In this document: in pieces, positions 8,095 through 17,682 of the stretch
Numbering within the stretch: the stretch's first letter is position 1
How the letters are laid out: every line of letters begins with the position of its first letter
Origin: Methanobacteriota archaeon
GTDB lineage: Archaea > Thermoplasmatota > Thermoplasmata > RBG-16-68-12
Assembly (NCBI GenBank): GCA_005878485.1
Contig: VBMG01000041.1
Location: 1 to 45,441, forward strand
Reading direction: 5' to 3'
DNA: 45,441 nt
Position numbers and translations under genes: made by a program
The notes under the pieces: model-generated
What the model was told of the DNA's origin: nothing
What the model saw: the letters and a program-made list of their open reading frames with translations, nothing else
The model's database searches: none

Positions 8095-8880
8095 ATGTCG
8101 GAAGTCAAAGCGCGCGCGAACGCTCTGCTCCAAGACGCCCTCGGGCCTTCCGAGGAACGAATCCGGGGGACGCTGCGGGATGTCGGCTTCAGCAGCTCCG
8201 CCGCGGAAGCGTTTTGCGCCTTAGTCCGGGTGCGCGAAGCAACTGCAGGCGACCTCGTCCGGAAGATCGGAATCCCGGACTCGAAAATCTATTACGCGCT
8301 CGACGAACTCGCGGAAAAAGGTCTCGTGGAGGTTCAAGCGGGGAAGCCGAAGACGTATCGCGTCGTGCCGCCGAAAGAAGTAGAGATTCGCCTCCGGCGG
8401 ATCGTCGATGCCGACTACGAGCGGCGGAGGGCCGCGACAACTCGGCTCGGTGGCCTCCTGGAGCCCCTTCGTGCCGCGACCAAGTCTCCGGCAACGGACA
8501 TTGCGTACATTGTGAAAGGCGTACCAAATATTGTCGCCCGCGCCCAGTCGCTTATCGCCTCCGCTCGGAAGGAGATCGTGATCCTCGCCTCCGACGAGCC
8601 GTTCTTCCGCAAGGTCGAGGCCGATCTCGGGAAAGCCAGTCGGCGGCGCGTTCGAGTGAAGCTCGCGATCCCAGACATTCAACTCGAGAGAGATCTTGAA
8701 AAGGCCGCCGAGGTCCGGTCGATTGTGTGCAATTGTCTACTGATCATCGTGGACGCGCAGCAGGTCCTCACAATGACGCGCACCCTGGACGGCGATGCCT
8801 ACGCCATCACCTCAACGGATCCCACGTTGGTTCAGCTCGGCCTGGACTACTGGGCGAGTCCCCGCTGTTGCGTCATGTGA
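8095..8880 (+). CDS. TrmB-family regulator with Cys-bearing C-terminus (candidate arsenic/metal-responsive)
   Basis: wHTH VREATAGDLVRKIGIPDSKIYYALDELAEKGLVEVQAGKPKTYRV; PLD-like C-terminal domain with CNC and terminal RCCVM. Confidence 0.85.
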   Translation: MSEVKARANALLQDALGPSEERIRGTLRDVGFSSSAAEAFCALVRVREATAGDLVRKIGIPDSKIYYALDELAEKGLVEVQAGKPKTYRVVPPKEVEIRLRRIVDADYERRRAATTRLGGLLEPLRAATKSPATDIAYIVKGVPNIVARAQSLIASARKEIVILASDEPFFRKVEADLGKASRRRVRVKLAIPDIQLERDLEKAAEVRSIVCNCLLIIVDAQQVLTMTRTLDGDAYAITSTDPTLVQLGLDYWASPRCCVM

Positions 8881-9018
8881 CGCCGGGCATGTCGCCACGA
8901 GCGGGCCATTCATCTATCTCGCTCGATAAAAACGACACGCGAAACCGTCGGGAGGTCTGGTTTCTTCCGTGTGCGAAAGTGCTCTCTGGTCTTGCCAACC
9001 ACGATTGAGCAAGATTCT

Positions 9019-9039
9019 AATACCGTGTTATACAGTATT
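9019..9039. promoter_or_regulatory. 21-bp near-palindrome AATACCGTGTTATACAGTATT overlapping a putative TATA box
   Basis: Matches its reverse complement AATACTGTATAACACGGTATT except at 4 symmetric transition positions plus centre; upstream of XRE regulator at 9071. Confidence 0.65.
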
Positions 9040-9070
9040 CACTCGGGCCTCCACAGGCCGGGCGCTACGG

Positions 9071-9457
9071 ATGCTTCAACCTCAGGAACTGGTGGTCGCC
9101 AAGCTCCTCCCCACAATCCGCGCGCGCTTGGCCCGCGAGCTTCTGCGGACGTACAAGATGAAGCAAGTCGATGTCGCGAGGTCCATGGGCATCACCCAGG
9201 CGGCCGTGAGCCACTACAACACGCAGAGCCGGGGCGTGGACCAAGAGATGCTCCGTCTGTTCCCGGAGATCAAGGCGTTCGTGAACGAACTCGCGGATCG
9301 GCTCGCGAACGGCATGACGCTCTCCGACCAAATCGCGAGTGTCAATGAATTCTGTTCGGGACTCATGCTCACGGCTCGTTTCTGCGAGTACCACAAGAGC
9401 CTGGGGGACATCGACCCCCACTGCACCGCCTGCTTTCCCGTGCCGCCCCGGCCGTAG
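9071..9457 (+). CDS. XRE-type HTH regulator with C-terminal Cys cluster (putative Fe-S or metal sensor)
   Basis: ELLRTYKMKQVDVARSMGITQAAVSHYNTQSRG HTH; FCSGLMLTARFCEYHKSLGDIDPHCTACF carries four Cys. Confidence 0.8.
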   Translation: MLQPQELVVAKLLPTIRARLARELLRTYKMKQVDVARSMGITQAAVSHYNTQSRGVDQEMLRLFPEIKAFVNELADRLANGMTLSDQIASVNEFCSGLMLTARFCEYHKSLGDIDPHCTACFPVPPRP

Positions 9458-9478
9458 CGGTTCGCGTGGCGGGACGCG

Positions 9479-10516
9479 TCAATTCACGGGCATCGATTTG
9501 ATTGGCACGCCGTAGTGCCGGAGCCACTGTCCGACCGTCCGGTTGTCGACACGCCGATAGGCCCGCCGCATCCGTCGTTTCTGGAACGCCATCCGCAGGC
9601 CGGCATAGGCGTCGAGGCGCGCGCGCACAGTGGCCGCTGCGAACTCCGCGAAGGACGGACCGCGCCCCGCGCCCGTCGTGGGAGGGGAGGGATACCGCCC
9701 CGGGAGGATTCGCCGGCGCAGGGCCGCGAGCACCCGCATTCCGTTCCAGGGGATCCCTCCCGCGAGGTACTGCATCGGATAGTTCTGGACGAGATTCCAG
9801 ATCCGGTTGCGCTCACCCTGATAGGTCTTCCACGCGGACTGGTAGCTCGAGGAGGCGGAGTACTTGTGGTACACGACGGCCCGAGGCGCAAACCGCGTCT
9901 CCCAACCCGCAAGACGCGCCCGCCAGGCGAGGTCCAGGTCCTCGTAGTACGCGACGAAATCCCGATCGAAAAGGCCCACGCGCTCGAAGAGAGTTCGGCG
10001 ATAAAGAGCGGCACCCGCCGTCGGCGCGAACACGTCCGTCTCGCGGTCGAATTGCCCGTCATCCCGCTGGTTCCACCCGCGGTCCACGCCGCTCCCGTCG
10101 CGCGTCGGGCAAATGCCGGTCGTGTTTAGGATCGTCGGCCGGTCCATGAACAAGAGTTTCGCGGCGACCATCCCGACCCGTTCTTCTGCGGCCGCCTTCA
10201 CGAGGCCGGCGAGGAACTCCGGATCCGACCGAGTGTCGTTGTTCAACGTGACCACGAACTCGCACGCGGGATCCTGCAATGCGACCTCCACCCCCGCGTT
10301 TGTGCCTCGCGCGAAGTGGACGTTCTCGGGCAGTGCGATCAGGACCGCCTCCGGGAACTCGTCCCGAATGAATTCCGCGGACCCGTCCGTGCTCCCGTTG
10401 TCGACGACCAAGATCTTCGCGTCCCCATAGGTCTGCGCGAAGATGGAATCCAAGCAATCTTGAACGTATCGTCGGCCATTCCAGTTCAAAATCACGACGT
10501 GCGTCCGGGAGCCCAT
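9479..10516 (-). CDS. Family 2 glycosyltransferase (rhamnosyltransferase-like)
   Basis: VVILNWNGRRYVQDCLDSIFAQTYGDAKILVVDNGSTDGS...YYEDLDLAWRARLAGW. Confidence 0.9.
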   Translation of the reverse strand: MGSRTHVVILNWNGRRYVQDCLDSIFAQTYGDAKILVVDNGSTDGSAEFIRDEFPEAVLIALPENVHFARGTNAGVEVALQDPACEFVVTLNNDTRSDPEFLAGLVKAAAEERVGMVAAKLLFMDRPTILNTTGICPTRDGSGVDRGWNQRDDGQFDRETDVFAPTAGAALYRRTLFERVGLFDRDFVAYYEDLDLAWRARLAGWETRFAPRAVVYHKYSASSSYQSAWKTYQGERNRIWNLVQNYPMQYLAGGIPWNGMRVLAALRRRILPGRYPSPPTTGAGRGPSFAEFAAATVRARLDAYAGLRMAFQKRRMRRAYRRVDNRTVGQWLRHYGVPIKSMPVN

Positions 10517-10582
10517 CGTCCCGCGGCGGTAGTGGACGGGGCCATTTGAACCTCTCGCGGCTCGAGGACGTCCGAGCCGAGT

Positions 10583-11668
10583 TCACTTCCCTTCGGCGGC
10601 TCGCCGCACTTGCGTTTGCATCGCGTCGATGAACGCGCGCGTATCGAAGCGGCGTGCTTGCGCCTCGCAGGCGGATCGCATTCCCTCCAGGTTGGCGCCC
10701 ACCGCAGATTCCATCGCACGCGCCACCGACTCCGGATTGGCGGAGACGAGCCAACCGGTCCGGTCTGGGACGACGCTCTCGCGGTAGCCCCCTTCATCGA
10801 CCGCGATCACGGGCTTCCCCGCAGCCATCGCCTCCACGGGGGCGAGGCCGAAATCCTCGTCTCTCGATGTCGCGAGGAGGCCGCGGCACTTCGCGTACAA
10901 GTCGATGAGACGTCCCTCCTCCACTTCTCCGAGGAACTCCACGTTCTTGGGCGGTCGCAAGGAACGGAGGAACTTCTTCGCGTCAACCCCCATCTGAGGT
11001 CCGCCGACGACGACGAGCCGTTCCCGAGGCGACTGGCGAAGCGCCTCCACTTGGAGTTCGATCCGCTTCTCGTGTGACAGTCGGTTCACGGACAGCCAGA
11101 AGTCACCAACTTCTTCGAAACGATACCGCGCGGTGTCCACCGGAGGGTAGACGACTTCGGCGGATCGGTGGAGGTATCGCGCAACGCGGCCTGCGACATT
11201 TCGGCTGTTCGCGACGATTCGCCCGATCGTGGCCACGTCGGCCTCGTACCGCGGGCGCGCACGACGGATCCACGCCCGGGCAGCGACGCGCTTCGGCGGC
11301 GACAGGTCGCGGAGAAAGTCTTCCCGCAAGTCGTAGAAAACCCTCGCGGGTGTGTGGCAATACCAGAGATTCGGCCGATGTCGGGGCGCGGCCTCGATGG
11401 CCCAGTTTCCCGAGAACACATAGACGTCATAGCCCGGCAACTCGGCGCGACGGAATGCGGCGGCTTGTCGCTCTTGACGCAAGATTGGCGTGCGAGGCGC
11501 CTTCCCGAGCTCCGTCGCCCGGACACTCCGCAATCCTGCACGCGTTGGCAACCCGGGGTCCAAGTCGGTCACGAAGAGGTCGGCATCGAACGCCGCCGCG
11601 AGGGCCAGGGCGACCCGCTCACCGCCGCCGATGAAACTCAGGTGGTCATGGAGGACGGCAACGCGCAT
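10583..11668 (-). CDS. Family 4 glycosyltransferase
   Basis: MRVAVLHDHLSFIGGGERVALALAAAF...FGLAPVEAMAAGKPVIAVDEGGYRESV. Confidence 0.9.
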   Translation of the reverse strand: MRVAVLHDHLSFIGGGERVALALAAAFDADLFVTDLDPGLPTRAGLRSVRATELGKAPRTPILRQERQAAAFRRAELPGYDVYVFSGNWAIEAAPRHRPNLWYCHTPARVFYDLREDFLRDLSPPKRVAARAWIRRARPRYEADVATIGRIVANSRNVAGRVARYLHRSAEVVYPPVDTARYRFEEVGDFWLSVNRLSHEKRIELQVEALRQSPRERLVVVGGPQMGVDAKKFLRSLRPPKNVEFLGEVEEGRLIDLYAKCRGLLATSRDEDFGLAPVEAMAAGKPVIAVDEGGYRESVVPDRTGWLVSANPESVARAMESAVGANLEGMRSACEAQARRFDTRAFIDAMQTQVRRAAEGK

Positions 11669-11708
11669 GGGCTCGGTATGATGGGATGCGCGACCATAAA
11701 GCGTGACG

Positions 11709-13403
11709 CTAGCAGGCGGTCGTGCAACCCCAAGCGATCCAGTAGAGTTGAGCGTATCCGTTGTCGAACACCTTGACGAACGGGGACCCATCGAACTTCG
11801 CGACGACGTCGGGGGGCATCGGGACCGCCGGCTCGAACGGACCGAGACGGACACCGGCCTTCATGTCCCGGTCGATCCACACGTACGTGGCGTTCTTCAC
11901 TCCGGACGGCGAGTCGATGGACGCCAAGCCGTTCAGTGGGTCCCCTGGCATGTTCGCCAAGAACGGCGCTCGCGTGCGATCCCACGTCGCGTTGATTCCG
12001 CCGTATCCGAAGACCGTGGACGAGCCGTGATGATCCGTTGCGACGAGTCCGCTCGCGTACTCGCGAGCCCAATAGGCGGGGTCGAGCGCTTGAGGGACGG
12101 TGCCTTCGTGCCAGCCCGCGAACGCCGATGGGGGCGGGATGCTCGTGATGGCGGTTCCGACCAGCAGGAGACCGCATACCGCAAGGGCGGCGGACCGGCT
12201 CCGGCCGCGAAGCCCGGCGAGATCCAGGAGCCGGAAGAACCCGACGCCCGCGAAAATCGCGAGCGGCACCAACACGTACTCCATGTGGCGGTACGGGATG
12301 AGGACCTGCGGTGCGGCGACGATGCCCAAGGCCGCGGAGAGCAGCAGGGCGATCAGCCATGCGCTCGCGTCGGCGCCGTCGCGGAAGAAGTCGAGGAACT
12401 TTCGGCCTGACGCCGAGAAAGGCAGGAGCGCCACGAGGGGCACGAAAAACAGGAGGGTGGAGGGTGACTCCTGAAACGTGGTTCCGGGGACGGCGACCAA
12501 CACGGTCACAAGGCCGACCACGGAAATCGCCGCGAGTCCTACGACATATGCGGCCGCAGGCCGTCGCAGGTTCGGATATCGCGGCCGGTATCGCCACGGA
12601 ATCCGTCGCCGGGCGAAGATAATTCCCGCAAGAATCGCGACCCCGACTGGGAACGCGAGGATCAGCGCCCACCAGGGTTGGATGTTCACGGAGGGGAGGA
12701 TCGTGTCCCGGAAGGGAGTCGCGTATCCGAACCAAAACGCGAAGGTGCCCACCGCGAGGACGAACGCAAAGGCGATCTCGCGCCGCGTCCCCGCGCCTCC
12801 CTGCCAAGGTCGGGCGAGGCCGCGCACGACGATTGCACCGACGATCATCACGAGTAGGAAGTAGAGGGACAGGTGGTGCGTTACGACCAGGCTCCCCGAC
12901 ACCAGGAGAAGCGGGATGATCGCGCGCCGGTCGGCACGAAGCCGTAGGAAGAGGAGAAGGCAGGTCAAGGCGAGGAGATCGCCGAGGGTCGCCGGCGCCG
13001 CGTGAGAGGTCGTGTAGACGTGCGGATTGGCACCGGCGAGAAGGGCCGCAGCAAAGAGCGCGAACCGATCCTCCGTGACGATTCGAGCGGCGAGGAGGAA
13101 CATCGGCCCAACCGCCAGCGCACCCAAAATCGGGACGAGGAGGTTCAGGACCGTCGAAACATCGACTCCTCCGAGATCGGCGAGGCCCGCCTGGACGAAG
13201 AACATCCCGGGAAAGTACGGATACGTGATGCCCCACCCGTAATACGGGGTCGAGACGTGCCCCGTGCGCACGAGCGTCCGGAATATCGAGAAGTACTCGC
13301 CCGTGTCCGAGCCCCAGTACACAAAGGACCAGAGCGGGGAGAGCCGGACCGAGATCGAGCCGAGCGCAATCGCGGCCAGCCCGAGGGCGGTGGACTTCCG
13401 CAT
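11709..13403 (-). CDS. Polytopic membrane protein, probable GT-C-type glycosyltransferase
   Basis: 564 aa, many hydrophobic segments, N-term YWGSDTGEYFSIFRTL; upstream of GT4 and GT2 genes on the same strand. Confidence 0.7.
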   Translation of the reverse strand: MRKSTALGLAAIALGSISVRLSPLWSFVYWGSDTGEYFSIFRTLVRTGHVSTPYYGWGITYPYFPGMFFVQAGLADLGGVDVSTVLNLLVPILGALAVGPMFLLAARIVTEDRFALFAAALLAGANPHVYTTSHAAPATLGDLLALTCLLLFLRLRADRRAIIPLLLVSGSLVVTHHLSLYFLLVMIVGAIVVRGLARPWQGGAGTRREIAFAFVLAVGTFAFWFGYATPFRDTILPSVNIQPWWALILAFPVGVAILAGIIFARRRIPWRYRPRYPNLRRPAAAYVVGLAAISVVGLVTVLVAVPGTTFQESPSTLLFFVPLVALLPFSASGRKFLDFFRDGADASAWLIALLLSAALGIVAAPQVLIPYRHMEYVLVPLAIFAGVGFFRLLDLAGLRGRSRSAALAVCGLLLVGTAITSIPPPSAFAGWHEGTVPQALDPAYWAREYASGLVATDHHGSSTVFGYGGINATWDRTRAPFLANMPGDPLNGLASIDSPSGVKNATYVWIDRDMKAGVRLGPFEPAVPMPPDVVAKFDGSPFVKVFDNGYAQLYWIAWGCTTAC

Positions 13404-13429
13404 CTGCTCGCGAACCGAGCCCCGCTACT

Positions 13430-13449
13430 AAAGGGTATCCGCACCCTTT
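13430..13449. promoter_or_regulatory. Inverted repeat AAAGGGT-ATCCGC-ACCCTTT in a divergent intergenic region
   Basis: 7-bp perfect arms, 27 bp upstream of the GT-C start, between divergent genes. Confidence 0.4.
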
Positions 13450-13506
13450 GTTTCGGCTCGAAAAACTGTCGACGCAAACTATTTCTCCGCGGCGCTTCTC
13501 TCTACA

Positions 13507-13836
13507 ATGATGGCCCGCCGGTGCCCCGAGTGCTACGCCGAGTTACCGGATGACGTGGTGTGGGTGTGCCCGGTCTGCCGGTACACGCTCCGCACGCCCG
13601 CGGCGGCGAAGGCCGGCCTCGCGTTCATGATCGTCGGCCTTTTCCTGCTCGGCGCGTACGTCTACGGGCCCGACCGGCTCCCGTTGCGGTCGGGAGTGTT
13701 GCCCACGGACCTCGCAAACCTGACGATCGCGAACTTTGTTCTCATGGTCCTCGGCGCCTTTGGGCTCGGCATCCTCCTCGTCGCAGCGGCCGCCCTCAAG
13801 ATCCGAGGCGAACAGGCCCGGCTCGCGGCCGCTTAG
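13507..13836 (+). CDS. Small zinc-ribbon membrane protein
   Basis: MMARRCPECYAELPDDVVWVCPVCRYTL plus two hydrophobic segments. Confidence 0.75.
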   Translation: MMARRCPECYAELPDDVVWVCPVCRYTLRTPAAAKAGLAFMIVGLFLLGAYVYGPDRLPLRSGVLPTDLANLTIANFVLMVLGAFGLGILLVAAAALKIRGEQARLAAA

Positions 13837-16800
13837 AAGAAATCGTCGAGCTTCAGGTCCTGCGTCTTGTCGTTCGTGAACAACGACGTGATCGCGTCCT
13901 CGATCAGGTCGATCCGTTGCCGCAAGTAGTTCGACACGTTGAATTGCTGGCTGATCCGCTTCGAGATTTCCAGGTACTTCTTCACGGAACTCTCGTGGAC
14001 GGTCAGTGTGAGGTTGCCCCCGCACGCGAGGCATTTCCCCCGGAGGGGGATTCGCCGGTACTTCTCGCCACACTTCGTGCAGCGGACCTGCTGACTCGAG
14101 AACGCCTTCAGGTTCCCAATCAGGTCCGGCAGGAAGTGATGGACGACAATCCGGGCTACAACGTCGTTCGGATCCACGGCCCGGATGCGGAGCGCGAGTT
14201 CGAGTTGCTTGTCGATCTTCTCCGCCATCGATCCCTCGCCGTACGCGGAGGCGAGGGGGCCTTGCGCGACGTCCGAGGTCTCGTGGGTGTACGAGAACCC
14301 CTCGTATTGGAGGACGCTCCCGATCCGTTTGCTGACCGTGTCGATCAGGGGCTCGATCTCCTTCGGGTGGGCGAACCGCTCCGCGGCGTCGTAGAGCCCC
14401 AGCGGGTACGCAGTCAACAGGTCGATGTTGTGGGCCTCCTTGTCGATTTCGTTTGGATCGATGCGTGTCGTGAGGACGAGGGGCGCGTCCATCAGTCCGC
14501 CCCGTTTGTCCGGCAGGAACGCGCGGGAGAAGTTGATGAGGGAGTCGAGGAGCAGGATCACGGAGTCTTCGTCTCCGTCGCAGTTCCGTCGGCGGGCGGC
14601 GATCAGGTAGGGATGCGCGAAGCACGCGTTCGCGTCCGTAAATCCGACGATTCGCGCGAGGACCCCGCAGCTCGTGTGGGGCGCGAGCGTGAGGACGAGG
14701 TGGCCGAGGAGGTCCTCCGGTGCCTTCGCGTCGTAGAAACCCTCGAGGCCGTAGAGGCGCTCCAAGAGGTCGTCCAAAAACGCCGCGACCTGAACCAGGT
14801 ATTTGCCGCCGGACCTCGCGACCACGATGTCTTGGGGACGGAGTTCGAGGATCTGGTCGGCCCGCTCCAGCGGCTGTCCGGTCCGGTCCTTCGTGTAGCC
14901 GAGCCGACGCGCTGCCTCGACGGAGATGCCCGCCTCCTTTGGCGTGAAGTGTGTCAGAGGGAGGTTCGTCATGTCGAACCGGGTGGTGCCGTCTTTGAAG
15001 ACGTAGATGTCGTGCTTCGCCCGCAAGATGCCTTTCTCGAGCGGCTCCGGCGTCTTCGTCTTCGAGATCATCCCTTGAACCGCCTTAATTTCCGGCGGTT
15101 TTGGCTCGCCGACTCGATCGAGCGCCGTCCGCAGGACCTCCGCGAGGGGAATGTGTTGGCGCGCCGGACCGTTCCGCGGGAGTGTGTGACCGCCGCACGA
15201 GCATTTCGGGAGGAACCAGCGTTTCCCGCACGCACTGCAGATGCGTAGGCCGACTTCCGCTTCGATCGTCTCCTTCGCGGCGGCCTCGACGAGGAGCCGC
15301 TGCGGGCCGCCCTCGTGGCCGATCGGGAATAGGGAATGCGGGGCAGGTTGCATCTTGCGAGGTGCGGATTTCTCGGGTCTCGCCATCCGAGCCCCGATCC
15401 GGGTCGGGCCCCGTGCCTTCACGGGGAACCCTGCCAGCTGGGAGACGAACACGAGGGGGTCCGTCGCCTCGGGTGCGGGTCTCATCGTCAGCGAAGGTCC
15501 CTCGGATTCGATTCCGAGGGTCGCGAGGAGAATCTCCGTGTGCCGCTCCACCACGATTTCCTGACCTGCCACGTGGTAGGGCACGCCGAGGTGCACGAGG
15601 AGCTCTCGCGGTTCCTCGTCGCCGGGGAGAATGAGCCGGCCGTCATCGATGCGGCCGTGGGCCGCCGTCAGGTCGCGGAGCCGCTTGAGTTCTTCGACGG
15701 TCAGGTCGTGGAAAAACAGGTTGTACCGTGGATGCAGAGGCAGCCCGAACTCCCGAGACCAGGCGATTGCCTGCGGCGCGTCGACCGTCTCCCAGTTCTC
15801 GGGCAACCGCCTGAGTTTCTCACGCAGCAGGGCGCCGTACCACTCGAGGCCGAACGCCCCGGGCATCAGGACATGGTTGTTCTCCAAGAACTCTCCGAAG
15901 GGGACCAGGATTTCGCCGAGGTCCGCGATGACGCGGACGTGGCCGGCCACCCGCCGGGCGGTGGCGGCGTCCGAGATCTCGACAAAGTCCCCCGTGTCGA
16001 GGACCACGAGCGGTCCTTCGATTTGGTCGCACGGAGTCACCGCGCCCGCCTTCCCGGGCCGCTCAGTCTTGATCTGGGTGCCCACCGCGATGAAGTCGTC
16101 GAGGATGTGCATCGTCGCCGGATGCAGGGCAAGCGCCGCGAGCCCCGTCGCCCGGGTCCGGCCGTACCGGAGCCGGAGGCCGCCGGGCCGGCTGGGATGG
16201 CAGAGGACCGGCCGCCCCGCGACGATGTTCTGGATGAACACCTCGCTCGGCTCCACGCCGGCTTCGTCCTTCGTCTCCTCGGGGCGGGCCTCTTTCTCCT
16301 GCAGATAGGCGTCGATGAACTCCCACCCGTCGATTCGCAGTTTCTTCACGTGTTTCTGGATCTTCGGCGCCTTCAGGCACATGCCGTCCGCGATCACGAG
16401 GCAGGCGCCCCCGCGAATCCGGTTCGTCTCGATGCGAGGCAGGTCCCGGAAGCCGCTGATCTCCGCCTCTTCCGTGCCCTCGCCGTTGATCCCGACCGGG
16501 CAGTTCGAGACGATGAGCGAGATTTCCTCGTTGGACGGGGCGTACTGCAGATGCTGGATTTGGCGGTAGAGCGGGATCTCCTCCTTGAATCGCTCGACTT
16601 CCTCCCGGGCGGGCTGATACGAGCCGATCCCGAGTTCCCGGCGAACGACGTCCGCAATCAGGACGCTCAGGGCCTGACCCGTCCCTCCGGCGGACCGAAT
16701 CGGGCCCGCGTACGACAGGTCGACGTACGTCGTGCCGTCCCGGTTTCGTTTGATTTTCACGCCCGCGAGTCCCTCGAGCGGCGCGACGAGGATTCCTTCC

Positions 16801-17141
16801 GTCAGAATCGCGAGGCCAACCCGGACCGCCCGTTCGACCGCTTTCTCCTTGTTCGAGGCGGGCCGCAGCGCCATCTCCTTCGCGACCAAGATCGCGAGCT
16901 CCTCCCGGTCGTGGGTCTTCGCGAGCTCGCGGATTCGGCGCGCGACGCCTTCGACCTCGTAATGTTCCAGGAGGCGCTCGACGCGGGAGGCGAGGTCGTC
17001 CGTGAGGGGAATTTCCACGTCCAGTTCGGGATCGAACCCTCGGCGGCGTGCGGCGCGCGCGACCGCATAGGTCGTCTCGACCTGATTCAGCAGGCCCGCG
17101 AAGTAGGCGCGGACCTCCTCCGATGCGATGGGTGAACCCAT
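13833..17141 (-). CDS. polC: DNA polymerase D large subunit (DP2), no intein
   Basis: 1102 aa; RSAGGTGQALSVLIADVVRRELGI, NCDGDEDSVILLLDSLINFSRAFLPDKRGGLMDAPLVLT, C-terminal zinc-binding CTKCGEKYRRIPLRGKCLACGGNL. Confidence 0.96.
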   Translation of the reverse strand: MGSPIASEEVRAYFAGLLNQVETTYAVARAARRRGFDPELDVEIPLTDDLASRVERLLEHYEVEGVARRIRELAKTHDREELAILVAKEMALRPASNKEKAVERAVRVGLAILTEGILVAPLEGLAGVKIKRNRDGTTYVDLSYAGPIRSAGGTGQALSVLIADVVRRELGIGSYQPAREEVERFKEEIPLYRQIQHLQYAPSNEEISLIVSNCPVGINGEGTEEAEISGFRDLPRIETNRIRGGACLVIADGMCLKAPKIQKHVKKLRIDGWEFIDAYLQEKEARPEETKDEAGVEPSEVFIQNIVAGRPVLCHPSRPGGLRLRYGRTRATGLAALALHPATMHILDDFIAVGTQIKTERPGKAGAVTPCDQIEGPLVVLDTGDFVEISDAATARRVAGHVRVIADLGEILVPFGEFLENNHVLMPGAFGLEWYGALLREKLRRLPENWETVDAPQAIAWSREFGLPLHPRYNLFFHDLTVEELKRLRDLTAAHGRIDDGRLILPGDEEPRELLVHLGVPYHVAGQEIVVERHTEILLATLGIESEGPSLTMRPAPEATDPLVFVSQLAGFPVKARGPTRIGARMARPEKSAPRKMQPAPHSLFPIGHEGGPQRLLVEAAAKETIEAEVGLRICSACGKRWFLPKCSCGGHTLPRNGPARQHIPLAEVLRTALDRVGEPKPPEIKAVQGMISKTKTPEPLEKGILRAKHDIYVFKDGTTRFDMTNLPLTHFTPKEAGISVEAARRLGYTKDRTGQPLERADQILELRPQDIVVARSGGKYLVQVAAFLDDLLERLYGLEGFYDAKAPEDLLGHLVLTLAPHTSCGVLARIVGFTDANACFAHPYLIAARRRNCDGDEDSVILLLDSLINFSRAFLPDKRGGLMDAPLVLTTRIDPNEIDKEAHNIDLLTAYPLGLYDAAERFAHPKEIEPLIDTVSKRIGSVLQYEGFSYTHETSDVAQGPLASAYGEGSMAEKIDKQLELALRIRAVDPNDVVARIVVHHFLPDLIGNLKAFSSQQVRCTKCGEKYRRIPLRGKCLACGGNLTLTVHESSVKKYLEISKRISQQFNVSNYLRQRIDLIEDAITSLFTNDKTQDLKLDDFF

Positions 17142-17264
17142 TCCATCCCTTCGAGAAGGAAGCGGCCGGCCCTATCCGGCGAAGCTCGTATATGTCTTTC
17201 CCTGCGCGCGCACGCGGACACGCGAAATTCCACGCGTGAAGCTTTATCGCCTTCGGATGACCTC

Positions 17265-17615
17265 ATGGGCAACGCGATGCTCCAAGTGAAAGATCTGGCG
17301 GCGTTCCGGGAGACGGTCGTCGAGTCGGACGAGCCGACCGTCGTCATGTTTTGGGCCACGTGGTGCCCGTTCTGCCGCCGGTTCAAACAGGAGTTCGAGC
17401 GGCTCGCCGCGGCGCACCCGTGGCGCTTCGCCGCCGTGTACCTCGACGACGAGGACAACCCGCTCTGGGACGACTACGCCGTCGATGTCGTCCCGACGCT
17501 TGCCTTGTTTCAGGACGGCAAGGTCGTGGACCGCCTGAACGGCGTCCTGGGTTACGGCATTAGCCGGAAGATGGTGGACGAGTTCGTTCGACGGCTCCAG
17601 CCGGTCCTCGCCTGA
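17265..17615 (+). CDS. Thioredoxin-family protein
   Basis: VVMFWATWCPFCRRFKQEFERLA...VVPTLALFQDGKVVDRLNG. Confidence 0.9.
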   Translation: MGNAMLQVKDLAAFRETVVESDEPTVVMFWATWCPFCRRFKQEFERLAAAHPWRFAAVYLDDEDNPLWDDYAVDVVPTLALFQDGKVVDRLNGVLGYGISRKMVDEFVRRLQPVLA

Positions 17616-17682
17616 CCCGTTTCGGTTTCGTGCCTGATTTTCAGGGCGCACGTATTTAGTGCCCCCGCCCGGATGAAATCGT

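Noticed and set aside
15336-17135. 599-aa plus-strand ORF (and 13560..15248)
   Set aside because: Antisense shadow of polD2.
13833-17141. Intein in PolD large subunit
   Set aside because: The commonly invaded DGDEDS...NFSRAFLP region reads straight through without an insert.
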